A stretch of DNA of 64,000 bases from Erythrobacter sp. HI0063 (GCF_001635685.1 NZ_LWFF01000313.1:36110-100109); one strand, 5' to 3'; counted from the stretch's first letter, positions 8,171 through 18,809 are shown. The notes: a model not told the origin generated them from the sequence alone. Made by a program: numbers and translations.

Positions 8171-10284
8171 CAGAAGCTGACGCTCAGCGAGCCGTTTATG
8201 CTGCGCTTCTCGCCGGGAAAGCAGTCCCCCCGCACGAGGCAGACCGCGAAATACTCTTCATTGGTGACATTGCGCGCAGTCAGACGAAACGCGAACCGGT
8301 CGAATTCGTAGCCGAGCGACAGATCGCCCACTGTCCGCCCATCCGTCCGATACGTCAGCAGAGTGCCGTCGAGCGCCGAAATGCCGTTGCTCTCGTTTCC
8401 GGCGACATAGCGGATACCGCCGCCCAGGCTGAGGCCGTCCAGCGCGCCATCGAAATTATAAAGGGCGAATAGCGAGGCCTGCCAATCTGCAATCGAAGTC
8501 AGGGCGAAACCGTTCGGATCCTCTGCGTCGAGATAGCTCGCATTGGCATCCAGCCTGAGCCCGCCGATCAGCGCATTGCCTTCGAACTCGATTCCGCGAA
8601 CCTTGGATATCCCTTCCTGCTGGCTGTTGCCGCCCAACAGCGAAGCAGGGTTCGGCAGGTTGGACACTTCGATATCGAAACCCGACAGCGTGACGAGGGT
8701 GTTGATGCCGGGGGGCTGCCATTTGATACCCGCTTCGTATTGGCGCCCTTCCTGCGGCAGCAATTGCCGGTTCGTAAAGGTATCGATGCCGACGACCGGT
8801 TCGAAGCTTTCGGCATAGCTCACATAGGGAGAAATGCCCGCGGGGCCGCGCCACAGCAGGCCGAAGCTGAGGCTGGTGGCGTCGTCCTCTTGCGTGGTGC
8901 CGTTCTCCACCCGATTTTCGACGCTGTCGAACCTGACGCCCGCATTGGCGACGAGCGAGCCCCAGTTCAGCTGATCCGAAATGTAGAAACCGGTCGAATC
9001 GACGTAATTGCGGGGCCTGTTGCGCTGGAATTGGCGGACCTCGTCCACGCTGAGCACATTGCGGTACTGCGGGTCGAAGGCGTTCAGCGTGCCGCCATTG
9101 AAGATATAGGCAGTGTCGGAATCGGTGAACACGTCCTGGCGCTGGACGCCGACAAGCATTTCATGCCGGATCGGGCCGGTGGAGAATTCGCCGCGCAGGC
9201 GGGCATCCACCGCGAGCTGTTCGCTGCGATTGTCCGCGAGGTAATAGGTCCAGGCGCCGTCGCCATTCGCGTCTATGCGAGGGACGCCATTGCCCTGGAA
9301 GGCTATCCAGGCTTGCCGATAATCCGCCTGCGAATCGACGAAGCGACCGACGGCCTCGAAAGAGAACGCATCGCTCAGGCGCTGTTCGAGAAGAAGTGTC
9401 AGCGCGAAGCTGTCCGTATCGTAGGCGTTGAAGCCGGGCGCACCGTGATAGTCGTAAGGATCGATTTTCTGTCCGCTGGCGGAAGGGAACAGCGTCCCCG
9501 TAACCGGCAGGAACTGATGCGCGGTGTCGGACCGCTGTTCGGAATAATTGGCGAGGATCGTGAACTCGGTACCGGTTGCGGGGCGCAGGGTGAGCGCAGG
9601 CGCGATGACGAGCTTGTCGTCATTGACCTCATCGATCTGGCTATCGGCATCGCGCAGGATACCCACGAACCGGAACTGCGCCTGATCCTCAGCACCGGGC
9701 ACCGCAATATTGATATCGGTCGCGATCTGCTTGCGATCGAAGCTGCCGTAATCGAAGCGTAGCTCGCCCTTGGTTACGCCATGCGGGCGCTTGGTGACCA
9801 CATTGATGATACCGCCAGGCGAACCCGCGCCGTAGAGAACCGAGGAGGGGCCTTTCAGCACTTCCACCTGCTCCAGCGTGTAGATGTCCTGCCGGGTCGT
9901 GTTGTAGAACCCGAACAGGTATTGCAGATTGTCGCGATATTCGGGTGCATCGAGCCCGCGCACCTGCGCAAAATCGCCACGGGTGGAAAAGCCGAACGGT
10001 TCGGCCGTAACGCCGGCCGAATAGGTCAGCGCATCGTCCAGCGACTGGGCTCCTTTTTCTTCGAAATCCTGTTCCGTCTCGATCGAAATGGACCGGGCGG
10101 TCTCGACGATCGGAGTATCCGATTTGGTGGCCCCGAAATCGGTCAGCCTACCCGTAACGATGATCGTTTGCTGATCGGCGTCGTCGTCGGGATCGCCAGT
10201 CTGGGCAGATTGATCCTGGGCTGCAACGGACGATGCGGAGGCAAGCGCGAAAATTGCCGTCGATACGAGGAAAAGCGGTTTCAA
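8170..10284 (-). CDS. TonB-dependent siderophore receptor
   Basis: A 704-residue outer-membrane receptor with a signal peptide (cleaved after an AAQ site near residue 22). The plug domain contains QDIYTLEQVEVLKGPSSVLY and GAGSPGGIINVVTKRP, hallmarks of siderophore receptors, and the beta-barrel ends in Phe (LSVSF). The start is TTG at 10284, preceded by the Shine-Dalgarno AGGGAG at good spacing; no in-frame ATG would keep the signal peptide. A Fur-like site lies 37 bases upstream. Loss of ferric-siderophore uptake would be the expected mutant effect; the ligand is unknown. Confidence 0.93.
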   Translation of the reverse strand: MKPLFLVSTAIFALASASSVAAQDQSAQTGDPDDDADQQTIIVTGRLTDFGATKSDTPIVETARSISIETEQDFEEKGAQSLDDALTYSAGVTAEPFGFSTRGDFAQVRGLDAPEYRDNLQYLFGFYNTTRQDIYTLEQVEVLKGPSSVLYGAGSPGGIINVVTKRPHGVTKGELRFDYGSFDRKQIATDINIAVPGAEDQAQFRFVGILRDADSQIDEVNDDKLVIAPALTLRPATGTEFTILANYSEQRSDTAHQFLPVTGTLFPSASGQKIDPYDYHGAPGFNAYDTDSFALTLLLEQRLSDAFSFEAVGRFVDSQADYRQAWIAFQGNGVPRIDANGDGAWTYYLADNRSEQLAVDARLRGEFSTGPIRHEMLVGVQRQDVFTDSDTAYIFNGGTLNAFDPQYRNVLSVDEVRQFQRNRPRNYVDSTGFYISDQLNWGSLVANAGVRFDSVENRVENGTTQEDDATSLSFGLLWRGPAGISPYVSYAESFEPVVGIDTFTNRQLLPQEGRQYEAGIKWQPPGINTLVTLSGFDIEVSNLPNPASLLGGNSQQEGISKVRGIEFEGNALIGGLRLDANASYLDAEDPNGFALTSIADWQASLFALYNFDGALDGLSLGGGIRYVAGNESNGISALDGTLLTYRTDGRTVGDLSLGYEFDRFAFRLTARNVTNEEYFAVCLVRGDCFPGEKRSINGSLSVSF

Positions 10285-10320
10285 AATGAGCTCCCTGAAT
10301 GAAATCTGACCGCCTGCTAG

Positions 10321-10341
10321 TGCGAGTCATTCTCATTTGCA
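10321..10341 (-). promoter_or_regulatory. candidate Fur box upstream of TonB receptor
   Basis: An imperfect 21-bp inverted repeat (TGC at one end, GCA at the other) that reads AATGAGAATGACT in its centre on the minus strand. This resembles the AATGAGAAT half-sites of Fur boxes. Placement before an iron-uptake operon supports the call, but the symmetry is incomplete. Confidence 0.55.
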
Positions 10342-10455
10342 ACTGTAGTGATCCTACGGCCATCGATTTTGTCGGGGCTTGGTAAGGCTGCTGGTTCCCG
10401 CTAGCCTTGAAGAATGGCGGGCGGACAAAAGCTTGCAGCGAGGAAGGGGAGGCTC

Positions 10456-11625
10456 ATGGCCCATTACGGCGATATGCAGAATGCCATCTACAATGCCGGC
10501 CTCAGAGGTGTTCTACCCGATTATCCGGTCGATTTCGCTACGCTGGAGGCTCGCGCGCAAAAGGCGCTTTCCCCTTCGCTGCTGAATTACGTGCAGGGCG
10601 GCTGCGGCGACGAATACACGCAGGATCGCAATGCGGAGGCGTTTCGCCATTGGGGCATGGTGCCGCGCATGCTGGTCGATTGTTCCGAGCGCGATCTGTC
10701 GATCGACCTGTTCGGCCTGAAGCTGCCATCGCCGATCTTCATGGCTCCGATCGGTTTGAACGGCGAAGTGACGCAGGATCGCAGAGGCGATCTGGCCGCC
10801 GCACGCGCTTCGGCCGCTACCGGCGTGCCATTCTGCGCCTCGACCCTTTCGAACAGCCCGATGGAAGAGGTTTGCGCGGCGGCCGGTGACGTGCCCGGTT
10901 TCTTCCAGCTCTACACCCCCAAGAACGAGGATCTGACGGCCAGCCTGCTCACGCGTGCGAAGGACGCAGGCTATCGCGCGATCGTCGTCACTCTCGATAC
11001 ATGGGTGACCGGCTGGCGCCCCCGCGATCTCAATTCGGCCAGTTTCCCTCAGCTGCGCGGCAAGGTTCTGCAAAACTATTTCAGCGATCCGGTCTTTCGC
11101 AGCCTTCTCGACCGCCCGCCCGAAGACGATCCTGCGGCCGCCATCGCGATGTGGACGAAGGTGTTCGGCAAGGTGCTGACCTGGGACGACATCGCATGGT
11201 TCAGAGGCCTGACCGATCTGCCGATCGTGCTGAAGGGTATCTGCCATGGGGAGGATGCGAGGAAGGCCGCCGATCACGGGGTCGATGCGATCTATTGCTC
11301 CAATCACGGTGGCAGGCAGGCGAATGGCGGTATCGCCGCGATCGACATGCTTCCCGACGTGGTCGAGGGCGCAGGCGATACGCCGGTGCTGTTCGATAGC
11401 GGCATCCGCTCCGGAACCGATGTGGTCAAGGCCATCGCGCTTGGAGCGACGGCGGTCGGCATCGGTCGCCCCTACACATACGGCCTGGCGATCGGCGGAG
11501 ATGCGGGCGCGGCGCATGTGCTGAATTCCATCCTGGCGGAGGCCGACCTCCTGATGGCCGTGAACGGTTATCCCGATCTTGCAGCGGTGCGATCCGCCGG
11601 AGCGTCTCTGAGCCTAGCCCGGTAG
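10456..11625 (+). CDS. FMN-dependent alpha-hydroxy-acid oxidase, lactate 2-monooxygenase type
   Basis: A 389-residue TIM-barrel flavoenzyme. Active-site segments include SNHGGRQANGG near residue 281 (catalytic His and substrate-binding Arg), VLFDSGIRSGTDVVKA and GIGRPYTYGL (FMN phosphate binding). The N-terminal EIY-like start, LNYVQGGCGDEYTQ and the ITLDTW-like TLDTWVTGWRPRDL pattern resemble mycobacterial lactate 2-monooxygenase more than glycolate oxidase. That enzyme converts lactate to acetate and CO2. I chose the ATG at 10456 because AGGAAGGGGAGG directly precedes it. The exact substrate is inferred. Confidence 0.88.
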   Translation: MAHYGDMQNAIYNAGLRGVLPDYPVDFATLEARAQKALSPSLLNYVQGGCGDEYTQDRNAEAFRHWGMVPRMLVDCSERDLSIDLFGLKLPSPIFMAPIGLNGEVTQDRRGDLAAARASAATGVPFCASTLSNSPMEEVCAAAGDVPGFFQLYTPKNEDLTASLLTRAKDAGYRAIVVTLDTWVTGWRPRDLNSASFPQLRGKVLQNYFSDPVFRSLLDRPPEDDPAAAIAMWTKVFGKVLTWDDIAWFRGLTDLPIVLKGICHGEDARKAADHGVDAIYCSNHGGRQANGGIAAIDMLPDVVEGAGDTPVLFDSGIRSGTDVVKAIALGATAVGIGRPYTYGLAIGGDAGAAHVLNSILAEADLLMAVNGYPDLAAVRSAGASLSLAR

Positions 11626-11739
11626 ATCGTCATCGGCAGCCGATCTCGGGGGCGATCTCGGGGGCCGGATGCGGGCGCGGCATTGCAATTGGGCGCGAAA
11701 TCGGGTCTGTCGCGGCGGGTTTCAGGCACGAACGGTTCG

Positions 11740-12789
11740 ATGAGCAGCTCCATCCACGAATTCGGCGACAGGCCGGACGCAGATCGGCCAGGCGCGGCTG
11801 CGATCGGGCGTGCTCCGCGTGGACCGGACAAGGCGAACGCGAGCGCCCCGCGTGTCGGCGTGATCTACAATCCGCGCAGCCACCGCAACAAAGGGCAGGA
11901 TCTGGCGCTGGGCGATCGCGAGCGCGTGATGCTGGCGACGCCGGAAAAGCGCGGCCAGATATCCTCCGTCCTCGAAGATTTCGCCAAGAACGGCATCGAT
12001 TACCTGATCATTAGCGGCGGCGACGGTACGGTGCGCGACGTGCTGACATGCGGTGCAGAAGTGTTCGGCGACGATTGGCCGGTGCTTGCCGTGCTGCCCA
12101 AGGGCAAGACCAACGCGCTCAATGTCGATATCGGCGCTCCGGCGAATTGGTCGCTGGCCGAAGCCATCGACGCCTTCGAGACCGGCAGTCGGGTCACGCG
12201 CCGCCCGCTCGACATCAGCGCGCTGACGGGTGAGAGCGAGCGCCTGCCGGTACGCGGGTTCATTCTGGGCGCAGGCGCCTTTACGCTGGGCGTGCGCGCT
12301 GGGCAGGACGCGCATTCGATGGGCCTGTTCGACAGTCTCGCCGTCGGCATGACAAGCGCTTGGGGCGTGGTGCAGGGGATGTTCGGGGCGAACGACAATC
12401 CCTGGCGGCGTGGAGTCGAGATGACGGTCCGGCTATTCCCCGGAGGCGAGAAATTGGCGCATTCGGGCCATGGCGATCCCTCGCGGCGGATGATCCTGAT
12501 GGCATCGACCCTGCACCGCATGCCGCTGGGTCTGAAGATGTTCGGCACGAAGCGCAGCGGGCTTAAACTCGCCGTGCTCGACCGGGCGCGGCGGCGGATG
12601 ATGGCCAGCCTTCCGTTGATCCTGGCGGGCTGGCGGCCCGGCTGGCTGGAGCGCGGGGGCTATCACCAGCGCGATGTCGAGGCGTTCGAATTCGAGATCG
12701 GCGATCAGTTCATTCTGGACGGAGAGGCCTTTCCCGCCGGGCGCTACAGAGTCGCCCAAGGGCCCGAACTGACCTTTGTAAGCGCGTGA
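11740..12789 (+). CDS. diacylglycerol kinase-family lipid kinase
   Basis: About 349 residues. GVIYNPRSHRNKG (near residue 40) and IISGGDGTVRD (near 90) are the conserved phosphate- and ATP-binding motifs of the DAGK catalytic domain, followed by LPKGKTNALNVD. Known relatives phosphorylate diacylglycerol, ceramide, sphingosine or other lipids. The first 35 residues are low-complexity. The ATG at 11740 is preferred to an in-frame TTG at 11683. It overlaps the next gene by four bases (GTGA), linking it to a possible CDP-lipid step. Confidence 0.85.
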   Translation: MSSSIHEFGDRPDADRPGAAAIGRAPRGPDKANASAPRVGVIYNPRSHRNKGQDLALGDRERVMLATPEKRGQISSVLEDFAKNGIDYLIISGGDGTVRDVLTCGAEVFGDDWPVLAVLPKGKTNALNVDIGAPANWSLAEAIDAFETGSRVTRRPLDISALTGESERLPVRGFILGAGAFTLGVRAGQDAHSMGLFDSLAVGMTSAWGVVQGMFGANDNPWRRGVEMTVRLFPGGEKLAHSGHGDPSRRMILMASTLHRMPLGLKMFGTKRSGLKLAVLDRARRRMMASLPLILAGWRPGWLERGGYHQRDVEAFEFEIGDQFILDGEAFPAGRYRVAQGPELTFVSA

Positions 12790-13688
12790 GCGACACGCTC
12801 CATGGGCGGGTCGCGGCAAGCCTTGCGGCGGATGTGCGCGGCGAAGTGGCCGGGTTCGCACAGGCGCTCGCCCGTGAAGCCGGGGCCGATGTCGTGCTGT
12901 TCTACGGGTCGAACCTGCGGACCGGATCGCTCGACGGAGTGCTGGATTTCTATCTGCTTCTGCCGGGCCGACAGCAGGAAAGGATCTGGCCGCGCGTCGG
13001 CTATCACGAGCGTGAGATCGAAGGCATGGTTTTGCGCGCGAAGACGGCGACACTGTCGCTCGAACAATTCGCGAAGGCCGCCGCAGGCCGATCCCGCGAC
13101 ACCACGATCTGGGCGCGATTCGTCCAGCCGAGCGCGCTGGTCTGGGCCAGGGATGAGGGTGTGCGCGGGCAAGTCGTCGAGGCGGTAGCGAGTGCCGCCG
13201 TGACTGCAGGAACGCTCGCCGCGGCGCTCGGCCCGGCAAAAGGGCCAGCGAACACCTATTGGAAAGCGCTTTTCCGCGAGACCTATGCGGCCGAATTCCG
13301 GGTCGAGCCGCCGGGCCGGGAGGATTCGATCCTCGCTGCGAACGAAGCGCATTTCCACGGCCTGCTGCCGCTCGCCTGGGAGGCTGCGGGCATTGCGTTC
13401 GAGCGGTCGGGCGATGAGCTCGTCCCGCATGTCGAGGCCGCGGAACGGCGCCGCATTCTCCGCTGGTGGACCACGCGCAGGCGGCTCGGCAAGCCGCTCA
13501 ACATTCTTCGGCTCGCCAAGGCCACCACCACTTTCGACAATGCGGCGGCCTATGGCGCGTGGAAGCTGGAGCGGCACACCGGCATCGCGCTCGAAGTCAC
13601 GCCCTTCCGCGCGCGTCACCCTTTACTGGCGATGCCCGGCGCGGCTTACGAATTGTGGCGTGCGCGGCGCAAAAAACGCACCGGATAG
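12786..13688 (+). CDS. Tam41/MMP37-like putative nucleotidyltransferase
   Basis: A 300-residue protein starting at a GTG that overlaps the lipid-kinase stop. Residues about 36-60 read VVLFYGSNLRTGSLDG then VLDFYLLLP, resembling the YGS...(M/V)LDF nucleotidyltransferase signature of Tam41, the mitochondrial CDP-diacylglycerol synthase that is unrelated to CdsA. The rest is mixed alpha/beta with a conserved-looking TYWKALFRETYAAEFR helix. Coupling to a DAG-kinase-family gene fits a phosphatidate-to-CDP-DAG reaction. This is a motif-based inference; it may be a degenerate family member, since only one obvious catalytic Asp is seen. Confidence 0.6.
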   Translation: MSDTLHGRVAASLAADVRGEVAGFAQALAREAGADVVLFYGSNLRTGSLDGVLDFYLLLPGRQQERIWPRVGYHEREIEGMVLRAKTATLSLEQFAKAAAGRSRDTTIWARFVQPSALVWARDEGVRGQVVEAVASAAVTAGTLAAALGPAKGPANTYWKALFRETYAAEFRVEPPGREDSILAANEAHFHGLLPLAWEAAGIAFERSGDELVPHVEAAERRRILRWWTTRRRLGKPLNILRLAKATTTFDNAAAYGAWKLERHTGIALEVTPFRARHPLLAMPGAAYELWRARRKKRTG

Positions 13689-13697
13689 CGGCGCGCC

Positions 13698-14201
13698 TCA
13701 GCGGTAGCGCATGGTGATCGAAATCGATTCGACACCGCGCCCTACATCGAAGCCGACCTTCTTGTAGCTCGGCTTGCCGAGATTCCAGATGTTGAGCGAC
13801 GGGTTGTTCGACATCGCTCCACCATCGGTCGACAGGTCGGTCTTGCCGTTATTGTTGACGTCGTGCCGCACGGCGATGCCGTAATGGCCCGATGCGGGCA
13901 GCGGCATGCAGACGCGCATCGAACCGGCGCGCGCAGGCAATTCGATCCGGTTCAGCCAGCGGCCCGATTCGAGCCAGTCGTCCTTCGTCGCGCGATAGGA
14001 CTGGATGCGCATCGTGCCGCCGCCGGGCTTGATGCCGGTTATGTTGACCCACACGGCGGAGCCCGCATTGCAGCGCGCCGGATCGTGGCGCAATTCCTGC
14101 GCATATTGCGCCATCGCGGGCGTTGCCGAACCGAGCGCCATCAGCGCGACAGCGCCGGCGCCACAGAGGGCCGAAAGCTTGGTCGATTTGGGTAAAGCCA
14201 T
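13698..14201 (-). CDS. DUF2141-like secreted protein
   Basis: A 167-residue protein with a signal peptide (hydrophobic to about residue 27, ending AMAQ). The mature chain has a pattern of secreted beta-sandwich proteins: INRIxLP-like strands, two Cys residues (near 43 and 98) that could form a disulfide, and GIAVRHDVNNNGKTD near 110, comparable to the DxNxNGK turn of DUF2141. It converges with the Tam41-like gene, with nine bases between the stop codons. Function unknown. Confidence 0.75.
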   Translation of the reverse strand: MALPKSTKLSALCGAGAVALMALGSATPAMAQYAQELRHDPARCNAGSAVWVNITGIKPGGGTMRIQSYRATKDDWLESGRWLNRIELPARAGSMRVCMPLPASGHYGIAVRHDVNNNGKTDLSTDGGAMSNNPSLNIWNLGKPSYKKVGFDVGRGVESISITMRYR

Positions 14202-14489
14202 GGTATTTTCTGTCCGTTCATGTCGCGCGCGCCGGTCGCTCGGAAGAGCGGTACGAGACCGGTTATGCGCTGGATATGGCCCGGCAATAGTCTTCCGGCG
14301 CTTAATTAGGGCTGAATTTGCCCGCGAACACCCCTCTTGCGGGGGGTGCTGTTCGGTGGATAAGGTGAGGCCTAACGCTTGTCGTTTGCCGTCTTGCCCC
14401 CCTATCGAGCGCGCACGCCCGCGTATCCGGCGTAATCGGCCCATCGGCCGGGTCGCCGGATCGATCAAACACCGTCTGTCGAGTTCGCC

Positions 14490-15164
14490 ATGGCCGCGCC
14501 GCTCATTTCCCCCTCCATCCTTTCCGCCGATTTCGCACGGCTGGGCGAGGAGGTGCGCGCGATCGACGCTGCGGGCGCGGACTGGATCCATGTCGACGTG
14601 ATGGACGGGCATTACGTCCCCAATATCACGATCGGCCCGGCAGTGGTCAAAGCCTTGCGGTCGCACACCGACAAGCCGTTCGACGTCCATCTGATGATCG
14701 CGCCGATCGATCCGTATCTGGAAGCGTTTGCCGAGGCCGGGGCGGATATCATCACCGTCCACCCGGAGGCGGGGCCCCATATCCACCGCACGCTCCAGGC
14801 GATTCGCGGGCTGGGGAAGAAAGCGGGCGTCGTGCTCAATCCGGGCACGCCGGTCGAAGTGCTCGACAATCTGATGGACCTCGTCGACCTGGTTCTGGTG
14901 ATGAGCGTCAATCCCGGCTTCGGCGGGCAAAGCTTCATCCATTCGCAGCTGGCCAAGATTTCGGCGATTCGCGATCGCATCGACAGGACCGGGCGGGATA
15001 TCCGGCTGGAGGTCGATGGAGGCGTCAACGCCGAGACCGCGCGGCTGTGCGTCGAGGCGGGGGCGGATGTGCTCGTCGCCGGATCGGCAACGTTCAAGGG
15101 CGGGGCCGAGTGCTATGCCGAGAATATCGCCGCGCTGAAGGCCGCCGGGGGCGAGGCGGCGTGA
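14490..15164 (+). CDS. rpe: ribulose-phosphate 3-epimerase
   Basis: A 224-residue TIM-barrel enzyme interconverting ribulose-5-phosphate and xylulose-5-phosphate in the pentose phosphate pathway. [16 protein letters not shown], the metal-binding [19 protein letters not shown] and [10 protein letters not shown] are diagnostic, and EVDGGVN supplies the second catalytic Asp. Length is standard. The 288-base upstream gap has a GC-rich hairpin (CACCCC/GGGGTG near 14327-14350) that could affect the leader. The heparinase gene follows, with possible starts overlapping its stop. Confidence 0.97.
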   Translation: MAAPLISPSILSADFARLGEEVRAIDAAGADWIHVDVMDGHYVPNITIGPAVVKALRSHTDKPFDVHLMIAPIDPYLEAFAEAGADIITVHPEAGPHIHRTLQAIRGLGKKAGVVLNPGTPVEVLDNLMDLVDLVLVMSVNPGFGGQSFIHSQLAKISAIRDRIDRTGRDIRLEVDGGVNAETARLCVEAGADVLVAGSATFKGGAECYAENIAALKAAGGEAA

Positions 15165-15241
15165 GTGACGGCTCGCTGAAAATGCGGCGAGCCGGGCCGG
15201 ACGATGCGGCATCCGACTCGTTGCGCGAGAAGGCTCCCACA

Positions 15242-17089
15242 ATGGAGCGCGAACAGAGCGCCTTTCCCTTCGACGATGTCGCCGATGACGAGCCGCATGC
15301 GCTGGCCGGTGCCGATCCTGTGGAGCGCGAACCCGTCGCCGATACCGCTCCGCTCGAATCGAGCCGGGCGCTTGCGCTGGCCGATTTCTCCGTGCCGCGC
15401 ACCGGGCCGCTCGATGCGATCCTGCGGTGGGCTTACCGCGTCGGCATGTCGCCCTCGCTTCTCGCCTCCCCCTTGCGCAAACCATCGAAGCCGCGCCTTC
15501 TGGCGACGGTGGACAGCCCACTATCGGGCGAGAACGGCCTTGGCGATCGCGGGGCGGGCATGGCGCTCAGGGCGGGCCATTTCCTCGTCAATGGCGTGCG
15601 CGCTCCGATCGCGCAGATGGATTTTGGCCCCGGTGCGCGCCTGACGCCGCCTTTCGCGCGCAGCGTTCACGGCTTTTCCTGGCTGCGCGACCTATCCGCC
15701 TGCGCTCCGCGCGAGCATTGCGTTGCGGTGGCGGAGCGTGTGCTTGGCGCCTGGCTCGATGCCAATCCCGAAGGCACCAAGGGCCCGGCCTGGACGGTTG
15801 AGCGTGCGGGCCAGCGCCTGATGGCCTGGCTGATCCACGCGCCGAACGTGCTGGTGGGCGATCGACCGGCGCTGCGCCCCCGATTGCTCGAAGCGATGGC
15901 GCAGACCGCACGCTGGCTGGATCGTCATGTCGAATCGGCGGAGGATTGCTTCGGCGCGCTGACCGGCTGGTGCGCGATCGTGGCCGCCGGTCTGCTGCTG
16001 CCCGATGGGCGCGCGCGGCGCGTCTATGGCGAGGCGGGCATGCTGCGCGCTTTGGGCGAGGCGGTGAGCGACGATGGCGGCGTGTTGTCGCGCAGCCCGC
16101 TGGCGCAGATGGACGCGATCGCGCTGCTTGTCGATTTGGCTGCCTGTTATAATGCGGTCGGCCGTGCGCCGCCGCGCGCTATCGAGACGATGCTCGGCCT
16201 GCTGGTGCCGCCGCTCCTCACGCTGCGGCATGGGGATGGCGGGCTGGGATCGTGGCAGGGCGCGGCGGCAACGCCCGCCGCCACCATAGAGGCGCTGATC
16301 GCGGCGAGCGGCGTGCGCGCCCGACCCGCAAGGGATACCAGCCATTGGGGCTATCAGATGGCCAGCGCGGGCCGCAGCGTGCTCCAGTTCGACGCCGCGC
16401 CGCCGCCGCGCCCGCGCCACGCCCGCTTCGGCTGCGCCTCCACGCTCGCGTTCGAATTCTCGCATGGCGACCAGCGCATCGTGGTCAATTGCGGCGGGGC
16501 GGAGCTGGCGGGCGGGCAAGTGCCGGTGCGGATCGAACAGGGCCTGCGCGCCACCGCGGCCCATTCGACGCTGGTGCTGGACGATGCCAACAGCACGGCG
16601 ATCCTGATCAAGGGCCAGATCGGCAAGGGCGTGGAAGAAGTCGATGTCACGCGCAGCATGGTCGAAAGCGGCAAGCGCAAGGCAGAACGGCTGGAGGCGA
16701 GCCATGACGGCTATGCCTCGCGCTTCGGCCTGATCCATCGTCGCATCCTGATGCTGTCGAGCGATGGCGGCGAATTGCGCGGCGAGGATATTCTCGAACC
16801 CGCAAAGAAGCGCGGCCAGCGCGGGAAGATCGGCTTTGCGATCCGCTTCCATATCGGCCCGCATATCGAATTGCGGCTGGCCGAGGACCGGCGCGGCGCC
16901 GGGCTCGCTCTGCCCGATGGGAGCTATTGGCAATTGCGCCTCGGCGGTGTCGAAGGCGAGCTGGGTATTGAGGAGAGCCTGTGGGTCGATGGCGAAGGCC
17001 GCCCGCAGCCGATCCAGCAATTGGTGATCGAGGGTCTGACCTCGCGCGGCGGGGGATCGTTCCCCTGGCTGCTCAAGAAAATGGGATAG
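15242..17089 (+). CDS. heparinase II/III family protein
   Basis: About 615 residues. The arrangement matches the alphaproteobacterial heparinase II/III-like family: an alpha/alpha toroid N-terminal half (e.g. [12 protein letters not shown]) and a beta-sandwich C-terminal half ([16 protein letters not shown], then [16 protein letters not shown]). Family lyases cleave uronic-acid polysaccharides, but these chromosomal rpe-purH-linked members have no known substrate. I preferred the ATG at 15242, which has GAGAAGG eight bases upstream; a GTG at 15161 overlapping the rpe stop is an alternative. It lies between rpe and purH, five bases from the latter. Confidence 0.87.
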   Translation: MEREQSAFPFDDVADDEPHALAGADPVEREPVADTAPLESSRALALADFSVPRTGPLDAILRWAYRVGMSPSLLASPLRKPSKPRLLATVDSPLSGENGLGDRGAGMALRAGHFLVNGVRAPIAQMDFGPGARLTPPFARSVHGFSWLRDLSACAPREHCVAVAERVLGAWLDANPEGTKGPAWTVERAGQRLMAWLIHAPNVLVGDRPALRPRLLEAMAQTARWLDRHVESAEDCFGALTGWCAIVAAGLLLPDGRARRVYGEAGMLRALGEAVSDDGGVLSRSPLAQMDAIALLVDLAACYNAVGRAPPRAIETMLGLLVPPLLTLRHGDGGLGSWQGAAATPAATIEALIAASGVRARPARDTSHWGYQMASAGRSVLQFDAAPPPRPRHARFGCASTLAFEFSHGDQRIVVNCGGAELAGGQVPVRIEQGLRATAAHSTLVLDDANSTAILIKGQIGKGVEEVDVTRSMVESGKRKAERLEASHDGYASRFGLIHRRILMLSSDGGELRGEDILEPAKKRGQRGKIGFAIRFHIGPHIELRLAEDRRGAGLALPDGSYWQLRLGGVEGELGIEESLWVDGEGRPQPIQQLVIEGLTSRGGGSFPWLLKKMG

Positions 17090-17094
17090 ATTTT

Positions 17095-18684
17095 GTGACG
17101 GACGTGACAATCAAACGGGCGCTGTTTTCGGTGTCCGACAAGAGCGGATTGGCGGAACTGGGCAAGGCCCTCGCGGCGCGCGGCGTCGAACTGGTGTCGA
17201 CCGGTGGCACGGCGAAGACGCTGCGCGATGCGGGGCTCGAGGTGAAGGACGTGTCCGAAATCACCGGCTTTCCTGAGATGATGGACGGGCGCGTGAAGAC
17301 GCTGCATCCCAAGGTGCATGGCGGCCTCCTCGCAGTGCGCGACGATGCCGATCACGCCGCCGCAATGGACGAGCACGGGATCGGTGCGATCGATCTCGTC
17401 GTGGTCAATCTCTATCCCTTCGAAGCGACCGTGGCCAAGGGTGCGGAGCGGGACGAGGTGATAGAGAACATCGATATCGGCGGGCCGAGCATGGTGCGCT
17501 CCGCCGCGAAGAATCACCGCTTTGTGACCATCCTGACCGATCCCGCCGATTACGACACGCTGATCGAAGAGCTGGAAACGCAGGACGGCGCGACCGGCAC
17601 CGATTTCCGCAAGCGCATGGCGGCCAAGGCCTTTGCCGCGACCGCCGCCTACGACGCGGCGATATCGCAATGGTTCGCCTATGCCGATCAGGGCGAGATG
17701 TTCCCGGCCAGGCGCGCCATGGCGAGCAGTCTCGCGGGCGAATTGCGTTATGGCGAGAACCCGCACCAGAAGGCCGCGCTGTATGTTCCCCAGCGCGTCG
17801 TCGCCAAGGGTCTGCCCCAGGCCGAACAGGTCCAGGGCAAGGAGCTTAGCTACAACAATTACAACGACGCCAATGCGGCGCTGGAGCTGGCGGCCGAGTT
17901 TGCGGGCGGCGATCCGGCCGTCGTGATCGTCAAGCACGCCAACCCCTGCGGCGTGGCGCAGCGCAAGAATTTGCTCGATGCGTGGACCGACGCGCTCCAT
18001 TGCGACAGCGTTTCGGCGTTCGGCGGGATCGTGGCGACCAACGTGCCTTTGGATGGCCCGACCGCCGAAGCGATCTGCCAGATCTTCACCGAAGTCGTGG
18101 TCGCGCCCGGCGCGGACGATGCGGCGCGCGCAGCCTTTGCGAAAAAGAAGAATCTGCGCCTCCTCATCACCGATGGCCTCCCCGATCCGCGCCGCCCAGG
18201 CGTGACGCAGGTGGTGATCGCGGGCGGGCTGCTGGTACAGACGCGCGACAATGGTGCGATTTCGGAAGAGGATCTCAAGATCGTCACCAAGCGCCAGCCG
18301 AGCGAGCAGGAGCTGAAGGACTGCCTGTTCGCCTGGACCGTGGCGCGCCACGTCAAGTCGAACGCCATCGTCTATGCCAAGAACGGCGCGACCGCCGGGA
18401 TCGGCGCAGGCCAGATGAACCGCCGCGATTCCAGCCGCATCGCCGCGATGAAGGCGAAGGAAGCAGCGGAAACCTACGACTGGGCCGAACCGCGCACCAA
18501 AGGCAGCGCGGTCGCTTCGGACGCGTTCTTCCCCTTCGCCGATGGCTTGCTGGCGGCAGCGGAAGCGGGCGCGACCGCGATCATCCAACCGGGCGGATCG
18601 ATCCGCGACGAGGAAGTGATCGCCGCCGCCGACGAGCATGATCTGGCGATGGTCTTCACCGGGATGCGCCACTTCCGGCACTGA
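17095..18684 (+). CDS. purH: bifunctional AICAR transformylase/IMP cyclohydrolase
   Basis: A 529-residue protein, the usual PurH length, catalysing the last two steps of IMP synthesis. The N-terminal IMP cyclohydrolase (MGS-like) domain has SVSDKSGL and [11 protein letters not shown]. The C-terminal transformylase has [23 protein letters not shown] and the final [17 protein letters not shown]. The start is a GTG at 17095, since an upstream ATG would add 38 residues from the heparinase frame. It is five bases downstream of the heparinase gene. Confidence 0.97.
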   Translation: MTDVTIKRALFSVSDKSGLAELGKALAARGVELVSTGGTAKTLRDAGLEVKDVSEITGFPEMMDGRVKTLHPKVHGGLLAVRDDADHAAAMDEHGIGAIDLVVVNLYPFEATVAKGAERDEVIENIDIGGPSMVRSAAKNHRFVTILTDPADYDTLIEELETQDGATGTDFRKRMAAKAFAATAAYDAAISQWFAYADQGEMFPARRAMASSLAGELRYGENPHQKAALYVPQRVVAKGLPQAEQVQGKELSYNNYNDANAALELAAEFAGGDPAVVIVKHANPCGVAQRKNLLDAWTDALHCDSVSAFGGIVATNVPLDGPTAEAICQIFTEVVVAPGADDAARAAFAKKKNLRLLITDGLPDPRRPGVTQVVIAGGLLVQTRDNGAISEEDLKIVTKRQPSEQELKDCLFAWTVARHVKSNAIVYAKNGATAGIGAGQMNRRDSSRIAAMKAKEAAETYDWAEPRTKGSAVASDAFFPFADGLLAAAEAGATAIIQPGGSIRDEEVIAAADEHDLAMVFTGMRHFRH

Positions 18685-18809
18685 CGGCTCGCTTTGCCGG
18701 GCCGGACGCTCGCTTCGCCGCGCGTTCATCAAACTTGCAGATTTTATTAAGCCGGTGGAAATCGCCGGTCGCGTATCCACATGGGCAAGACGCAAGAAAG
18801 ATAAGAAAC

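Noticed and set aside
13698..15521. A 607-residue minus-strand frame across rpe
   Set aside because: Only the last 167 residues (from 14201) form a protein with a signal peptide; the upstream part is antisense to rpe and the heparinase gene.
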